NCBI RefSeq assembly: GCF_021696945.1
Contig: NZ_JACYHE010000008.1
Location: forward strand, 62,001 to 126,000
Direction: 5' to 3'
Source of the DNA: Streptomyces sp. JJ36
Lineage (GTDB): Bacteria; Actinomycetota; Actinomycetes; Streptomycetales; Streptomycetaceae
Length of the DNA: 64,000 nt
Positions 1 through 8,876 of the stretch are shown piece by piece (positions within the stretch are counted from its first letter, which is position 1; each line of letters starts with the position of its first letter). The translations under genes and the position numbers were made by a program. The notes under the pieces are model-generated. The model was given only the letters and a program-made list of their open reading frames with translations, had not been told where the DNA came from and did no database searches.

Positions 1-13
1 TCCCGCCGTCAAG

Positions 14-39
14 GATTCCTATGGAAGACCATAGGAATC
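14..39. promoter_or_regulatory. perfect 11-bp inverted repeat upstream of the molybdopterin oxidoreductase
   Basis: GATTCCTATGG and its exact complement are separated by AAGA. The repeat lies about 165 bases before the start of the molybdopterin oxidoreductase and close to the window edge. The size and symmetry suit a dimeric repressor operator. No second copy was seen in the window, and the gene to its left is outside it, so the controlled gene is uncertain. Confidence 0.5.
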
Positions 40-203
40 ACAGGGGGGCGCGTCAACGTTCGTGCGCGGCGGCGGGTCCGCGGGCCTCCGGGGGTGCCGG
101 CCGGCGTAACGCGTCTCACTTTCGCCGCCGGAGGGCCCTGCCGGACCCCCTGGGGTCTACAGTCGGCGGCACTCAGTGTCAGCCGCGTCCACGAGGGGGA
201 CCG

Positions 204-2498
204 ATGACGGACACCACCAGCGCGCTGCGGATCTGCCCGCTCTGCGAGGCGACCTGCGGCCTGACCGTGACGGTCGGGGACGGCCGGATCACCGCGGCGC
301 GCGGGGACCGCGAGGATGTCTTCAGCCGCGGGTTCCTCTGCCCGAAGGGCGCCGCGCTGGGCGCCCTGGACGCGGACCCGGACCGGCTGACCCGGCCGCT
401 GGTCCGCCGGGACGGCCGGCTCACCGAGGCCACCTGGGAGGAGGCGTTCGCGGCGGTCGCCGAGGGCCTGGCCGCCGTACGCCGGGACGGCGACCCGGAC
501 GCCACCGCCGTCTACCTCGGCAACCCGAACGTGCACAGCATGGCCGGGGCCCTCTATCCGCCGGTGCTGCTGCGGGCGCTGCGAACCCGCAACGTCTTCT
601 CCGCGAGCACCCTGGACCAGATGCCCAAGCACGTCTCCAGCGGGCTGCTCTTCGGCGACCCGCTGGCGATCCCGGTGCCGGACCTGGACCGCACCGACCA
701 CCTGCTGGTCCTCGGCGCCAACCCGGTCGACTCGAACGGCAGCCTGGCCACCGCACCCGACTTCCCCGGGCGCCTGAAGGCGCTGCGCCGCCGCGGCGGC
801 CGGCTCACCGTGGTCGACCCCCGCCGCACCCGCACCGCCCGGCTCGCCGACCGTCATCTGGCCATCCGGCCCGGCACCGACGCCCTGCTGCTGATGTCCG
901 TGGTGCACGTGCTCTTCGCCGAGGAGCTGACCGACCCGGGCGCCGCCGGGCCGCACCTCACCGGCACCGAGCGGGTCCGCGAACTGGCCGCCGGCTTCCC
1001 GCCGGAGGCCGTGGCGGACGCCTGCGACCTGGCGGCCGGCGAGATCCGCACCCTCGCCCGGGAACTCGCCGCCGCCGACCGGGCCGCGGTCTACGGGCGC
1101 ATCGGCTCCTCCACCGTCGAGTTCGGGACCCTCACCAGCTGGCTGGTGGACGTCGTCAACGCCCTGACCGGCAACCTGGACCGCCCGGGCGGGGCCATGT
1201 TCCCGCTCTCCGCCACCGGTCCCGCGCCGCGCCCGCCGGCCCCCGGCAAGGGTTTCACGCTGGGCCGCTGGCACAGCCGGGTGAGCGGCCGCCCCGAGGC
1301 CAAGTCGGAGCTGCCCACCGCGGTGCTCACCGAGGAGATCCGCACCCCCGGCACCGGCCGCATCCGGGCCCTGCTGGTGCTCGCCGGGAACCCCGTGCTC
1401 TCCGCGCCCGACGGCGCCGCGCTGGAGGAGGCCCTGGCCACGCTCGACTTCATGGTCAGCGTCGATCCGTACCTGAACGAGACCTCGCGGCACGCCCATG
1501 TGGTCCTGCCGCCGCCCCCGCCCGGGCAGGCCGCGCACTTCGACTTCGCCTTCAACGCCCTGGCCGTGCGCAACCAGGTGCGCTACACCCGCCCCGCCGT
1601 CCCGCCCGAGGCGGACCGCCCGTCGGAGTGCGCCCTGCTGGCCCGGCTGGTGCTCTGCGCCGGCGGTACGCCCGAGAGGGACCCGGCGAGCGTCGACGCC
1701 CTCGTCGTCGACCACACCCTCTCCCGGGCCGTCGCCGATCCGCACTCGGCCGTGCACGGCCGGGACCCCGGCGAGCTCGCCGCCCTGCTCACCGGCGAGA
1801 ACGGCCCCGAGCGGCGCTTGGACATGATGCTGCGCCTCGGCCCGTACGGCGACGGCTTCGGCGCCGACCCCGGCGGGCTCACCCTGGAGCGGCTGCTGGC
1901 GCACCCGCACGGCATCGACCTGGGCCCGCTGCGCCCACGGCTGCCGGAGGTGCTGCGCACCCGCTCCGGAACCGTCGAGCTCTGCCCCGAGCCGCTCGCC
2001 GCCGAGGCGCGGCGGCTGGGCGCGGCACTGGCCTCCCGCACCCGGGAGGACGAGCTGCTGCTCGTCGGGCGGCGGCACCTGCGGTCCAACAACAGCTGGA
2101 TGCACAACGTCCCGGCGCTGCGTGGCGGCACCAACCGCTGCACGCTCCAGATGCACCCGGAGGACGCCGCCCGCGCGGGGCTCGCCGACGGCGAGCCGGC
2201 GCGGGTCGCGGGGGACGGCGGCACGCTGGAGGTCCCGGTGGAGGTGACGGACGCGCTGCGCACCGGGGTGGTCAGCCTGCCGCACGGCTGGGGGCACCAC
2301 CGGCCCGGCACCCGGACGCGGGTGGCGGCCGAGGACCCGGGGGTGAACGTCAACCAGCTCCTGGACGGCTCCCGGTACGACCCGCTCTCCGGCACCGCGG
2401 TGCTGAACGGCTTCCCGGTCCGGGTGACGCCGGCACGCGCCGCCTCCGGGCGGACGGCCGGGGCGTCCCAGGTCGCCGCCGCAGAGGCCGTGGAGTGA
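204..2498 (+). CDS. molybdopterin-dependent oxidoreductase (formate dehydrogenase / nitrate reductase-like)
   Basis: The 764-residue protein belongs to the DMSO-reductase superfamily of molybdenum enzymes. An N-terminal 4Fe-4S motif is visible, with Cys11, Cys14, Cys18 and Cys46 in the usual C-x2-C-x3-C-x27-C spacing. A long molybdopterin-binding body follows, and a C-terminal dinucleotide-binding domain spans roughly residues 630-750. The ATG at 204 is preferred to upstream in-frame codons because GAGGGGGA lies just before it and the family begins close to the first Cys. There is no twin-arginine signal, so the enzyme should be cytoplasmic. No FdhD-like or diaphorase partner is adjacent. The substrate cannot be told from sequence; formate or another small oxidisable compound is possible. 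The next gene, an aldehyde dehydrogenase, starts 56 bases downstream behind its own operator. Confidence 0.85.
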   Translation: MTDTTSALRICPLCEATCGLTVTVGDGRITAARGDREDVFSRGFLCPKGAALGALDADPDRLTRPLVRRDGRLTEATWEEAFAAVAEGLAAVRRDGDPDATAVYLGNPNVHSMAGALYPPVLLRALRTRNVFSASTLDQMPKHVSSGLLFGDPLAIPVPDLDRTDHLLVLGANPVDSNGSLATAPDFPGRLKALRRRGGRLTVVDPRRTRTARLADRHLAIRPGTDALLLMSVVHVLFAEELTDPGAAGPHLTGTERVRELAAGFPPEAVADACDLAAGEIRTLARELAAADRAAVYGRIGSSTVEFGTLTSWLVDVVNALTGNLDRPGGAMFPLSATGPAPRPPAPGKGFTLGRWHSRVSGRPEAKSELPTAVLTEEIRTPGTGRIRALLVLAGNPVLSAPDGAALEEALATLDFMVSVDPYLNETSRHAHVVLPPPPPGQAAHFDFAFNALAVRNQVRYTRPAVPPEADRPSECALLARLVLCAGGTPERDPASVDALVVDHTLSRAVADPHSAVHGRDPGELAALLTGENGPERRLDMMLRLGPYGDGFGADPGGLTLERLLAHPHGIDLGPLRPRLPEVLRTRSGTVELCPEPLAAEARRLGAALASRTREDELLLVGRRHLRSNNSWMHNVPALRGGTNRCTLQMHPEDAARAGLADGEPARVAGDGGTLEVPVEVTDALRTGVVSLPHGWGHHRPGTRTRVAAEDPGVNVNQLLDGSRYDPLSGTAVLNGFPVRVTPARAASGRTAGASQVAAAEAVE

Positions 2499-2529
2499 CC
2501 CAGCGCACTCCGCGGCCTGCTGACACCAG

Positions 2530-2548
2530 AAACTAGCGCCGATAGTTT
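2530..2548. promoter_or_regulatory. TetR-type operator A, copy 1 (aldehyde dehydrogenase promoter)
   Basis: AAACTA, 7 bases, TAGTTT. The site ends 6 bases before the aldehyde dehydrogenase ATG. Almost the same 19-mer occurs at 6031-6049 between the TetR gene at 5374-6006 and the divergent acyl-CoA dehydrogenase. The pair suggests that this TetR controls both units. Confidence 0.75.
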
Positions 2549-2554
2549 GGACCC

Positions 2555-3973
2555 ATGCAGGCACACGAGGGTATGTACATCGACGGAGCATGGCGGCCCG
2601 CTGCGGGCGACGACCGCATCGACGTGCTCAACCCCGCGGACGGCACCGTCGCCGGCAGCGTGCCCGCCGGGGGCCCGGAGGACGTGGACGCCGCGGTGCG
2701 CGCCGCGCGGGCCGCGTTCCCCGGCTGGGCCGCGACCCCTCCGGTGGAGCGGGCGGCCCGGCTCGGCGCTCTGCGTGACGTCCTGGTCGCCCGCCAGGAG
2801 GAGATCGCCCGCACCGTCACCACCGAGCTGGGCTCCCCGGTCTCCTTCTCCCGGGCGGTACACGCCGCGGTGCCGGTCGCGGTGGCCGGCAGCTACATCG
2901 ACCTGGCCGCCGAGCACCCCTTCGAGGAACGCCTCGGCACCTCCCGGGTGCTGCACGAGCCGGTCGGCGTGGTGGGCGCCATCACGCCGTGGAACTACCC
3001 CCTGCACCAGATCGTCGCCAAGGTCGCCCCCGCGCTGGCCGCGGGCTGCACCGTGGTCCTCAAGCCCGCCGAGAACACCCCGCTGGTCGCCCGGCTCTTC
3101 GCCGAGGCGGTGCACGAGGCCGGCCTGCCGGCCGGCGTGGTCAACCTCGTCACCGGGCTCGGCCCGGTCGCCGGGCAGGCCCTCGCCGAGCACGAGGGCG
3201 TGGACCTGGTCTCCTTCACCGGCTCAACCGCGGTCGGCCGCCGCATCGGCGCACTGGCCGGCGGCGCGGTCAAGCGGGTCGCGCTGGAACTGGGCGGCAA
3301 GTCGGCGAACGTCGTGCTCCCCGGCGCCGACCTCGCCCGCGCGGTGAAGGCCGGCGTGGCCAACGTGATGGCCAACTCCGGCCAGACGTGCAGCGCCTGG
3401 ACCCGGATGCTGGTGCACGCCGGGGACTACGAGGAGGCCGTCGAGCGGGCCGCCGCCGCCACCGCCAGGTACGCGCCCGGCGACCCCCTGGACGACGCCA
3501 CCCGCCTCGGGCCCGTCGTCAGCGCCGCCCAGCGGGAGCGGGTCACCGGCTACATCGCGGAGGGGCAGCGGGAGGGCGCCCGGCTGGTCACCGGCGGCAC
3601 CGAGCCGCCCGAGGGGTTCGAGCAGGGCTCGTGGGTGCGGCCCACGGTCTTCGCGGACGTCACCCCGGAGATGACCCTCGCCCAGGAGGAGATCTTCGGG
3701 CCGGTGCTGAGCATCCTGCGGTACGAGGACACCGAGGACGCGCTGCGCATCGCCAACGGCACCGACTACGGCCTCTCCGGCGCCGTGTGGGCGGGCGACG
3801 AGGGGGAGGCCGTCGCCTTCGCCCGCCGGATGGAGACCGGCCAGGTCGACATCAACGGCGGCCGCTTCAACCCGCTGGCGCCGTTCGGCGGCTACAAGCG
3901 CTCCGGCGTCGGCCGCGAACTCGGCCCGCACGGCCTCACCGAGTACCTCCAGACCAAGTCCCTGCAGTTCTGA
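2555..3973 (+). CDS. NAD(P)-dependent aldehyde dehydrogenase
   Basis: The 472-residue protein has normal ALDH-superfamily length and oxidises an aldehyde to the acid. The N-terminal strands, the ITPWNYPL cofactor-binding segment and FTGSTAVG are all present. The general-base Glu245 is in ELGGKS and the nucleophile Cys279 is in the NSGQTCSAW segment. The ATG at 2555 follows operator A with almost no leader; an alternative ATG at 2573 is possible. The alcohol dehydrogenase begins 15 bases after the stop, and its Shine-Dalgarno TGAGGAG includes this gene's stop, so the two form an operon. Together they would convert an alcohol via an aldehyde to an acid, probably feeding the acyl-CoA enzymes nearby. 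Substrate unknown. Confidence 0.92.
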   Translation: MQAHEGMYIDGAWRPAAGDDRIDVLNPADGTVAGSVPAGGPEDVDAAVRAARAAFPGWAATPPVERAARLGALRDVLVARQEEIARTVTTELGSPVSFSRAVHAAVPVAVAGSYIDLAAEHPFEERLGTSRVLHEPVGVVGAITPWNYPLHQIVAKVAPALAAGCTVVLKPAENTPLVARLFAEAVHEAGLPAGVVNLVTGLGPVAGQALAEHEGVDLVSFTGSTAVGRRIGALAGGAVKRVALELGGKSANVVLPGADLARAVKAGVANVMANSGQTCSAWTRMLVHAGDYEEAVERAAAATARYAPGDPLDDATRLGPVVSAAQRERVTGYIAEGQREGARLVTGGTEPPEGFEQGSWVRPTVFADVTPEMTLAQEEIFGPVLSILRYEDTEDALRIANGTDYGLSGAVWAGDEGEAVAFARRMETGQVDINGGRFNPLAPFGGYKRSGVGRELGPHGLTEYLQTKSLQF

Positions 3974-3987
3974 GGAGCCCGCCGCAC

Positions 3988-5109
3988 ATGGTCCGCGCCG
4001 CTGTCCTGCCCGCCGTCGGAGCCCCGCTCGAGGTGACGGAGATCGACCTGCCCGAGCCCGCCGCCGGGCAGGTACGGGTCCGCCTCGCCGCCGCCGGTGT
4101 CTGCCACTCCGACCTCTCGCTCTCCGACGGCACCCTCCGCCAGCCGGTGCCCGCGGTGCTCGGCCACGAGGGCGCGGGCACGGTGGTGTCCGCCGGCCCG
4201 GACGTGACGGGCTTCGCACCCGGCGACCGCGTGGTGCTCAACTGGGCGCCCTCCTGCGGCCGGTGCCACTTCTGCGCCGCTCTCGGCGAGCCCTGGCTGT
4301 GCGAGAACGCCGGTGCGGGCGCCGCCGTCCCGTACGCCCGTACCACCGCGGGCGGGGAGCTGTACCCGGGGCTGGGCGTCGCCGCCTTCGCCGAGGAGAC
4401 GGTGGTGCCGGCGCACGCCGTGCTGCCGCTGCCCGGGGGCGTGCCGCTGACGGACGCGGCGCTGCTCGGCTGCGCCGCGCTGACCGGCTACGGAGCCGTG
4501 CACCACAGCGCGCGGGTGCGCTCCGGCGAGGCGGTGGCCGTCTTCGGAGTCGGCGGCGTCGGCCTGGCCACGCTCCAGGCGGCACGGATCGCCGGGGCCG
4601 GCCGGATCGTCGCGGTGGACGTCACGCCGGAGAAGGAGGAGCTGGCCCGCGCGGCCGGTGCCACCGACTATCTGGTCGCCTCGGAGACCACGGCCAGGGA
4701 GATCCGCGCGCTCACCGGCGGACACGGCGCCGACGTGGCGATCGAGTGTGCGGGGCGGGCCGCGGTGATCCGCACGGCCTGGGGGTCCACGCGGCGCGGC
4801 GGCCGGACGACCGTGGTGGGCATCGGCCGGAAGGACGACCGGTTCTCGCTCTCCGCCCTGGAGGTCTTCCACTTCGCCCGCACCCTGACCGGCTGCGTGT
4901 ACGGCGACTGCGACCCGGCACGGGACCTGCCCCTGCTCGCCGGGCATGTCCGGGAGGGGCGGCTCGACCTGGGCGCGCTGGTGACCGGGCGGATCACCCT
5001 GGAGGAGATCCCGGCGGCCTTCGAGGCCATGGTCGCCGGGCGCGGCGGGCGCTCCCTGGTGGTGTTCGGCGGGGACGGCGACGCTCCGGCTCCGGGTACC
5101 GGGGCGTAG
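3988..5109 (+). CDS. zinc-dependent alcohol dehydrogenase (MDR family)
   Basis: The 373-residue medium-chain dehydrogenase would interconvert an alcohol and an aldehyde with NAD(P). Catalytic zinc ligands are visible as Cys39-His40 and His60-Glu61. The structural zinc lobe has Cys90, Cys93, Cys96 and Cys105; the last gap is one residue longer than usual. The Rossmann motif GVGGVG lies near residue 190. The arrangement resembles class III-like or aryl-alcohol dehydrogenases of actinobacteria. It is translationally coupled to the aldehyde dehydrogenase upstream and probably shares its operator-A control. The downstream TetR gene is convergent, with a hairpin at 5125-5150. Confidence 0.92.
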   Translation: MVRAAVLPAVGAPLEVTEIDLPEPAAGQVRVRLAAAGVCHSDLSLSDGTLRQPVPAVLGHEGAGTVVSAGPDVTGFAPGDRVVLNWAPSCGRCHFCAALGEPWLCENAGAGAAVPYARTTAGGELYPGLGVAAFAEETVVPAHAVLPLPGGVPLTDAALLGCAALTGYGAVHHSARVRSGEAVAVFGVGGVGLATLQAARIAGAGRIVAVDVTPEKEELARAAGATDYLVASETTAREIRALTGGHGADVAIECAGRAAVIRTAWGSTRRGGRTTVVGIGRKDDRFSLSALEVFHFARTLTGCVYGDCDPARDLPLLAGHVREGRLDLGALVTGRITLEEIPAAFEAMVAGRGGRSLVVFGGDGDAPAPGTGA

Positions 5110-5124
5110 CGCCCCCCGGCTCCA

Positions 5125-5150
5125 GGACCCGGGCTCCGCCCTCCGGGTCC
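5125..5150 (+). terminator. candidate terminator after the ALDH-ADH operon
   Basis: GGACCCGG pairs exactly with CCGGGTCC across a 10-base loop, 16 bases beyond the alcohol dehydrogenase stop. There is no T-run, as is common in this kind of genome. The rest of 5110-5373 is GC-rich and shows no gene. Confidence 0.4.
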
Positions 5151-5373
5151 GCGGGACGCGGGCGTGCCGAAGCGTCGCCCCGGAAGCTCGTGCCCCGGAG
5201 GCCACGCCCCGCGTGCCCCGAGGCCGCGTGCCGGGCGCGGGAGCCGGGCGTGTGCGGCGAGCCGGGGACCGGAGGCCGTTGAACGGAGGCCCCGGGGCCC
5301 CGGCGTACGGCGCCGCGGGCGCGGGCCGCGGCGCCGCACACCGGGCTCGCGTTCCCGGGGCCCCGGGAGCCGC

Positions 5374-6006
5374 TCAGCTCTGCTGCTGCCCGAACTGCAG
5401 CGAGAGCCCGTCGACCAGGGCGCGCAGCCCGGTCTCGAAGGCGCCCTCGTCCACCCGCTGCTGGTGCTCGGCCAGCAGGTGCGCCTGGTCCAGGTGCGGG
5501 TAGTCCCGGGCGTAGAGCGCCGCGTCGTCCACGAAGCCGCGGGCGAACGAGCCCAGGGCCGAGCCCGCCACGAAGTACCGCATCAGCGCCCCGATATGGG
5601 TGGCCTGCGCCCGTGACCAGCCCGCCGCCACCATCCCCCCGAAGACCGCGTCGGCCATGCGGAGCTGGCTCGGGCGCCGCCCCGGGCCCTGGGCCAGGAA
5701 CGGCACGATGTTCGGGTGCGCGGTGAGCGCCGCGCGGTACGAGCGGGCCCAGGCCAGCAGCGCGTCCCGCCAGCCGGTCCCGTCCTCGAACATCGACACC
5801 TCGACATGGGCGCACACCTCGTCCGCCACCGCGTCCAGGATCTCGTCCTTGGTGCGGAAGTGGTTGTAGAGCGAGGGGCCGCTCACGCCCAGCTCGGCCG
5901 CCAGGCGGCGGGTGGAGACGGCCTGGAGCCCCTCGGAGTCCACGAGCGCGAGCGCGCACCGCACGATGCGCTCGCGGCTGAGCAGGGGCTTGCGTGGGCG
6001 GGCCAT
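5374..6006 (-). CDS. TetR family transcriptional regulator A
   Basis: The 210-residue repressor has an N-terminal helix-turn-helix at about residues 13-58 (RRLAAELGVSGPSLYNHF) and a TetR_C-type ligand domain. The ATG at 6006 is chosen because MARPRKPLLSRERIV is the usual family opening; an ATG 21 bases upstream would press against the operator. It diverges from the acyl-CoA dehydrogenase at 6072, and operator A copy 2 lies exactly between the two starts. The other copy lies before the ALDH-ADH operon. I infer that it represses itself, the ACAD and the ALDH-ADH operon, probably releasing on an acyl-CoA or aldehyde-derived ligand. Confidence 0.9.
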   Translation of the reverse strand: MARPRKPLLSRERIVRCALALVDSEGLQAVSTRRLAAELGVSGPSLYNHFRTKDEILDAVADEVCAHVEVSMFEDGTGWRDALLAWARSYRAALTAHPNIVPFLAQGPGRRPSQLRMADAVFGGMVAAGWSRAQATHIGALMRYFVAGSALGSFARGFVDDAALYARDYPHLDQAHLLAEHQQRVDEGAFETGLRALVDGLSLQFGQQQS

Positions 6007-6030
6007 GGCGCACATAGTAGAGCGCACCGA

Positions 6031-6049
6031 AAACTAGCGGCGTTAGTTT
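6031..6049. promoter_or_regulatory. TetR-type operator A, copy 2 (TetR A / acyl-CoA dehydrogenase)
   Basis: AAACTA, 7 bases, TAGTTT, differing from the copy at 2530-2548 only inside the spacer. It lies 24 bases from the TetR start and 22 bases before the ACAD start, the expected place for a divergent autoregulated promoter. Confidence 0.8.
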
Positions 6050-6071
6050 GAATGAACACCGAGGAGTGGGC

Positions 6072-7223
6072 GTGGACCTGGAACTCACCCCCGAACAGGC
6101 CGCCGTGCGCGACCTCGCCCGGGACTTCACCGACCGCGAGATCGCCCCGTACGCCGCGGAGTGGGACCGGGCCGAGCGCATCGACCGCGAGGTGGTGCGC
6201 AAGCTGGGCTCGCTCGGCTTCCTCGGGCTGACCGTTCCCGAGGAGTACGGCGGCTCCGGGGGCGACCACCTGTCGTACGTCCTGGTCACCGAGGAGCTCG
6301 GGCGGGGCGACTCCGCGGTGCGCGGCGTGCTCTCGGTCTCCCTCGGCCTGGTCGCCAAGTCGGTCGCGGCCTGGGGGAGCGAGGAGCAGAAGCGCCGCTG
6401 GCTGCCCCCGCTCTGCTCCGGCGAGGCGATCGGCTGCTTCGGGCTCACCGAGCCCGGCACCGGCTCCGACGCCGCCCGTCTCACCACCCGCGCCCGGCGG
6501 GACGGCGACGACTGGGTGCTCGACGGCGCCAAGACCTTCATCACCAACGGCACCTGGGCGGACGTGGTGCTGCTCTTCGCCCGCAGCGGTTCCGAGGAGG
6601 GGCACCGCGGCATCAGCGCCTTCCTGGTGCCCACGGACACGCCCGGGCTGACCCGGCGGGAGATCCACGGCAAGCTCGGGCTGCGCGGCCAGCCCACCGC
6701 AGAGCTCACCCTGGAGGACGTACGGGTCCCCGGCTCCGCCCTGATGGCGCCGGAGGGCAAGGGCTTCAGGGTCGCCATGTCCGCGCTCGCCAAGGGGCGG
6801 ATGTCGGTCGCCGCCGGCTGCGTGGGCATCGCCCAGGCCTGCCTGGACGCGGCGGTGGGCTATGCCGGGGAACGCGAGCAGTTCGGCAAACCGATCGCCG
6901 GGCACCAGCTCGTCCAGGAACTGATCTCCGACATCGCCGTGGACGTGGCCGCGGCGCGCCTGCTCACCTGGCGCGTCGCCGACCACATCGAGCGCGGCCT
7001 GCCCTTCGGCACCGAGGCGTCCGTGGCCAAGCTCTACGCCGCCGAGGCCGCCGTGCGCTCGGCCAACAACGCGCTGCAGGTCTTCGGCGGCTACGGTTAC
7101 ATCGACGAGTTCCCGGCCGGGAAGCTGCTCCGGGACGCCCGGGTGATGACGCTGTACGAGGGCACCAGCCAGATCCACAAGCTGCTCATCGGGCGTGCGC
7201 ACACCGGCGTCGCCGCGTTCTGA
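6072..7223 (+). CDS. acyl-CoA dehydrogenase (short/branched-chain type)
   Basis: This 383-residue flavoenzyme would introduce a 2,3-double bond into an acyl-CoA, passing electrons to ETF. FAD and substrate motifs are seen in order: CFGLTEPGTGSDAA, KTFITNG, GREREQFG-like (ERE-QFGKPI), FGGYGYI, and the catalytic Glu in LYEGTSQI. Length is typical. The GTG at 6072 is preferred because GAGGAG ends 5 bases before it; in-frame TTG at 6048 and GTG at 6066 are alternatives. It is divergent from TetR A with the shared operator at 6031-6049. Together with the MaoC-like dehydratase and the SDR downstream it suggests a beta-oxidation-like route. Chain-length specificity cannot be read. Confidence 0.92.
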   Translation: MDLELTPEQAAVRDLARDFTDREIAPYAAEWDRAERIDREVVRKLGSLGFLGLTVPEEYGGSGGDHLSYVLVTEELGRGDSAVRGVLSVSLGLVAKSVAAWGSEEQKRRWLPPLCSGEAIGCFGLTEPGTGSDAARLTTRARRDGDDWVLDGAKTFITNGTWADVVLLFARSGSEEGHRGISAFLVPTDTPGLTRREIHGKLGLRGQPTAELTLEDVRVPGSALMAPEGKGFRVAMSALAKGRMSVAAGCVGIAQACLDAAVGYAGEREQFGKPIAGHQLVQELISDIAVDVAAARLLTWRVADHIERGLPFGTEASVAKLYAAEAAVRSANNALQVFGGYGYIDEFPAGKLLRDARVMTLYEGTSQIHKLLIGRAHTGVAAF

Positions 7224-7318
7224 TCCGCACCGCCGCGGGAGCCCGCCGCACCGCGCCGCACGGCTCGCCGCGGACCCCGCCGCCCGGCCCGCCGTCCGGC
7301 GGCCCTCCGGACCCCGGG

Positions 7319-7339
7319 ATGAGCTAAGCGCCTGCTCAT
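7319..7339. promoter_or_regulatory. TetR-type operator B, copy 1
   Basis: ATGAGC, 9 bases, GCTCAT form a perfect 6-bp inverted repeat about 70 bases before TetR B. The core CTAAGCGCCTGCTCA at 7324-7338 recurs with two changes at 8749-8763 before the MaoC-like gene. Confidence 0.65.
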
Positions 7340-7407
7340 TCCGGCGTTGTATGGTGGTTCGCCCGGCGGAGCGTGTGCCCGAAAGCGAGCGAGGCGGAGC
7401 GGACGAG

Positions 7408-8091
7408 ATGGCAGAGACGGTGGAGGAGGCGGCGGAGGAGTCCCTGGACGAGTCCTTCGCCGCAGTGAGCCCGGACGCCGCCCGGCGGCTGCTGCTGGGC
7501 GCGGTCGAGGCGTTCGCCGAGCGCGGCTTCCACGCCACGACCACCCGGGACATCGCGGGCCGCGCGGGCATGAGCCCGGCCGCGCTCTACATCCACTACC
7601 GCACCAAGGAGGAGCTCCTCTACCAGATCAGCCGGGTGGGGCACGAGCGGTCCGTGCGGATCCTCAGCGCGGCGGCGGCGAGCGGACCCGGCGCCGCGGA
7701 GCGGCTCGACACCGCCGTCCGCGCCTTCGTGCGCTGGCACGCCGAGCACCATCTGACCGCCCGGGTGGTGCAGTACGAGCTCGCCGCGCTCGACGAGGAG
7801 CACTACGCGGAGATCGTGGCGATGCGGCGCCGCACCGAGCAGATCCTGCGGGACCTGCTGAGCGACGGGGTGGCCGCCGGCGAGTTCACCGTCGAGGACG
7901 TGCGCGGCACGGCGCTTGCCGTGCTGTCACTCTGCATCGACGTGGCGCGGTGGTTCCGCAGCGAGGGCCCCCGCACGCCGGACGAGATCGGGGCGCTCTA
8001 CGCGGGGCTGGTGCTGCGCATGGTGGGGGCCCGTCCGGGGCCCACCCCGGACGGCGACGGCGACCGCGGTCGCTCGGGGACAGGCCCGTGA
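7408..8091 (+). CDS. TetR family transcriptional regulator B
   Basis: The protein is a 227-residue regulator. The helix-turn-helix is at about residues 35-75 (TTRDIAGRAGMSPAALYIHY), followed by a tryptophan-containing ligand domain like those of regulators of fatty-acid or acyl-CoA genes. The ATG at 7408 follows GGAG by 9 bases; an in-frame ATG at 7351 would add a charged extension. Operator B copy 1 lies upstream and copy 2 lies upstream of the MaoC-like gene at 8153-8614, which is convergent with this gene. I infer autoregulation and control of the dehydratase. Confidence 0.9.
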   Translation: MAETVEEAAEESLDESFAAVSPDAARRLLLGAVEAFAERGFHATTTRDIAGRAGMSPAALYIHYRTKEELLYQISRVGHERSVRILSAAAASGPGAAERLDTAVRAFVRWHAEHHLTARVVQYELAALDEEHYAEIVAMRRRTEQILRDLLSDGVAAGEFTVEDVRGTALAVLSLCIDVARWFRSEGPRTPDEIGALYAGLVLRMVGARPGPTPDGDGDRGRSGTGP

Positions 8092-8117
8092 CGGCGGCCG
8101 CGGCGGTGCGCGGGAGG

Positions 8118-8145
8118 GCCCGCGCCCCGGGTGCCGGGCGCGGGC
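8118..8145. terminator. bidirectional terminator between TetR B and the MaoC-like gene
   Basis: GCCCGCGCCC and GGGCGCGGGC form a perfect 10-bp stem with an 8-base loop. It sits in the short gap between two convergent genes, whose stops are at 8091 and 8153. Confidence 0.6.
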
Positions 8146-8152
8146 GCCGGGC

Positions 8153-8614
8153 TCAGAAGAAGTAGCGGCTGAGGCTCTCCGCCACGCACACCGGCTTGTC
8201 GCCGCCCTCGCGCTCCACCGTCACCTTCGCGGTGACCTGTACGCCGCCGCCCGCCTCGGTCACCTCGGCCAGCTCCACGCGGCCGCGCACCCGGGACCCC
8301 ACCGGAACCGGGGAGGGGAAACGCACCTTGCCGGTGCCGTAGTTGAGGCCCATCTTCACGTTCTCCACCCGCAGCACCTGGGGCACCAGCACGGGCAGCA
8401 GGGAGAGCGTGAGATAGCCGTGCGCGATGGTGGTGCCGAACGGGCCCTCCGCGGCGCGCTCCGGGTCCACGTGGATCCACTGGTGGTCGCCGGTCGCGTC
8501 GGCGAAGAGGTCGATCCGCTTCTGGTCGATCTCCAGCCACGCGCTGGTGCCGAGCTCCTCGCCGACCGCCGCACGCAGCTCCTCCGCCGAAGTGAAGATA
8601 CGGGGCTCCGCCAT
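8153..8614 (-). CDS. MaoC-like hotdog-fold dehydratase
   Basis: The 153-residue single hotdog-fold protein is of the R-specific enoyl-CoA hydratase type. The hydratase-2 signature is visible in the middle: the Asp-His pair of DATGDHQWIHVDPE, followed by GPFGTTIAHGYLTLSLLP. The ATG at 8614 begins MAEPRIF and fits the family length; longer frames to 8695 look non-coding. It would hydrate or dehydrate an acyl-CoA and could act after the ACAD at 6072. Operator B copy 2 lies about 135 bases upstream. Confidence 0.9.
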   Translation of the reverse strand: MAEPRIFTSAEELRAAVGEELGTSAWLEIDQKRIDLFADATGDHQWIHVDPERAAEGPFGTTIAHGYLTLSLLPVLVPQVLRVENVKMGLNYGTGKVRFPSPVPVGSRVRGRVELAEVTEAGGGVQVTAKVTVEREGGDKPVCVAESLSRYFF

Positions 8615-8748
8615 CACCGACTCCCTCCGCCCGCGCCCGGCCCGGGGGCGCGGTGCCTCGCCCGGCGCTGCCGGGTCTCTCAACACGATGAACACGATGG
8701 GTCATGCGCGCCGGCGCAGGGCGGGGCCCGAGGCCCCCGGCAACCCTA

Positions 8749-8763
8749 CTAAGCGCTTGTTCA
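8749..8763. promoter_or_regulatory. TetR-type operator B, copy 2
   Basis: CTAAGCGCTTGTTCA matches the core at 7324-7338 in 13 of 15 positions and contains the self-complementary AAGCGCTT at 8751-8758. It lies upstream of the MaoC-like gene on the minus strand. The rest of 8615-8876 shows no gene. Confidence 0.6.
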
Positions 8764-8876
8764 GCATGCTGGGGCTCCTCCGCACTGTCAACGCCCGGCC
8801 CGCGCGGCGGACCGTACCCGGGCACGAGGCGCGGCCGGCCGGTCTCCCGGACCGGCGGCCGTGGCCGGCGCGGAGG

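Noticed and set aside
21-203. N-terminal extension of the molybdopterin oxidoreductase from an upstream ATG
   Set aside because: Arg/Ser/Gly-rich extension through the palindrome region; the ATG at 204 has a good ribosome binding site and fits the family.
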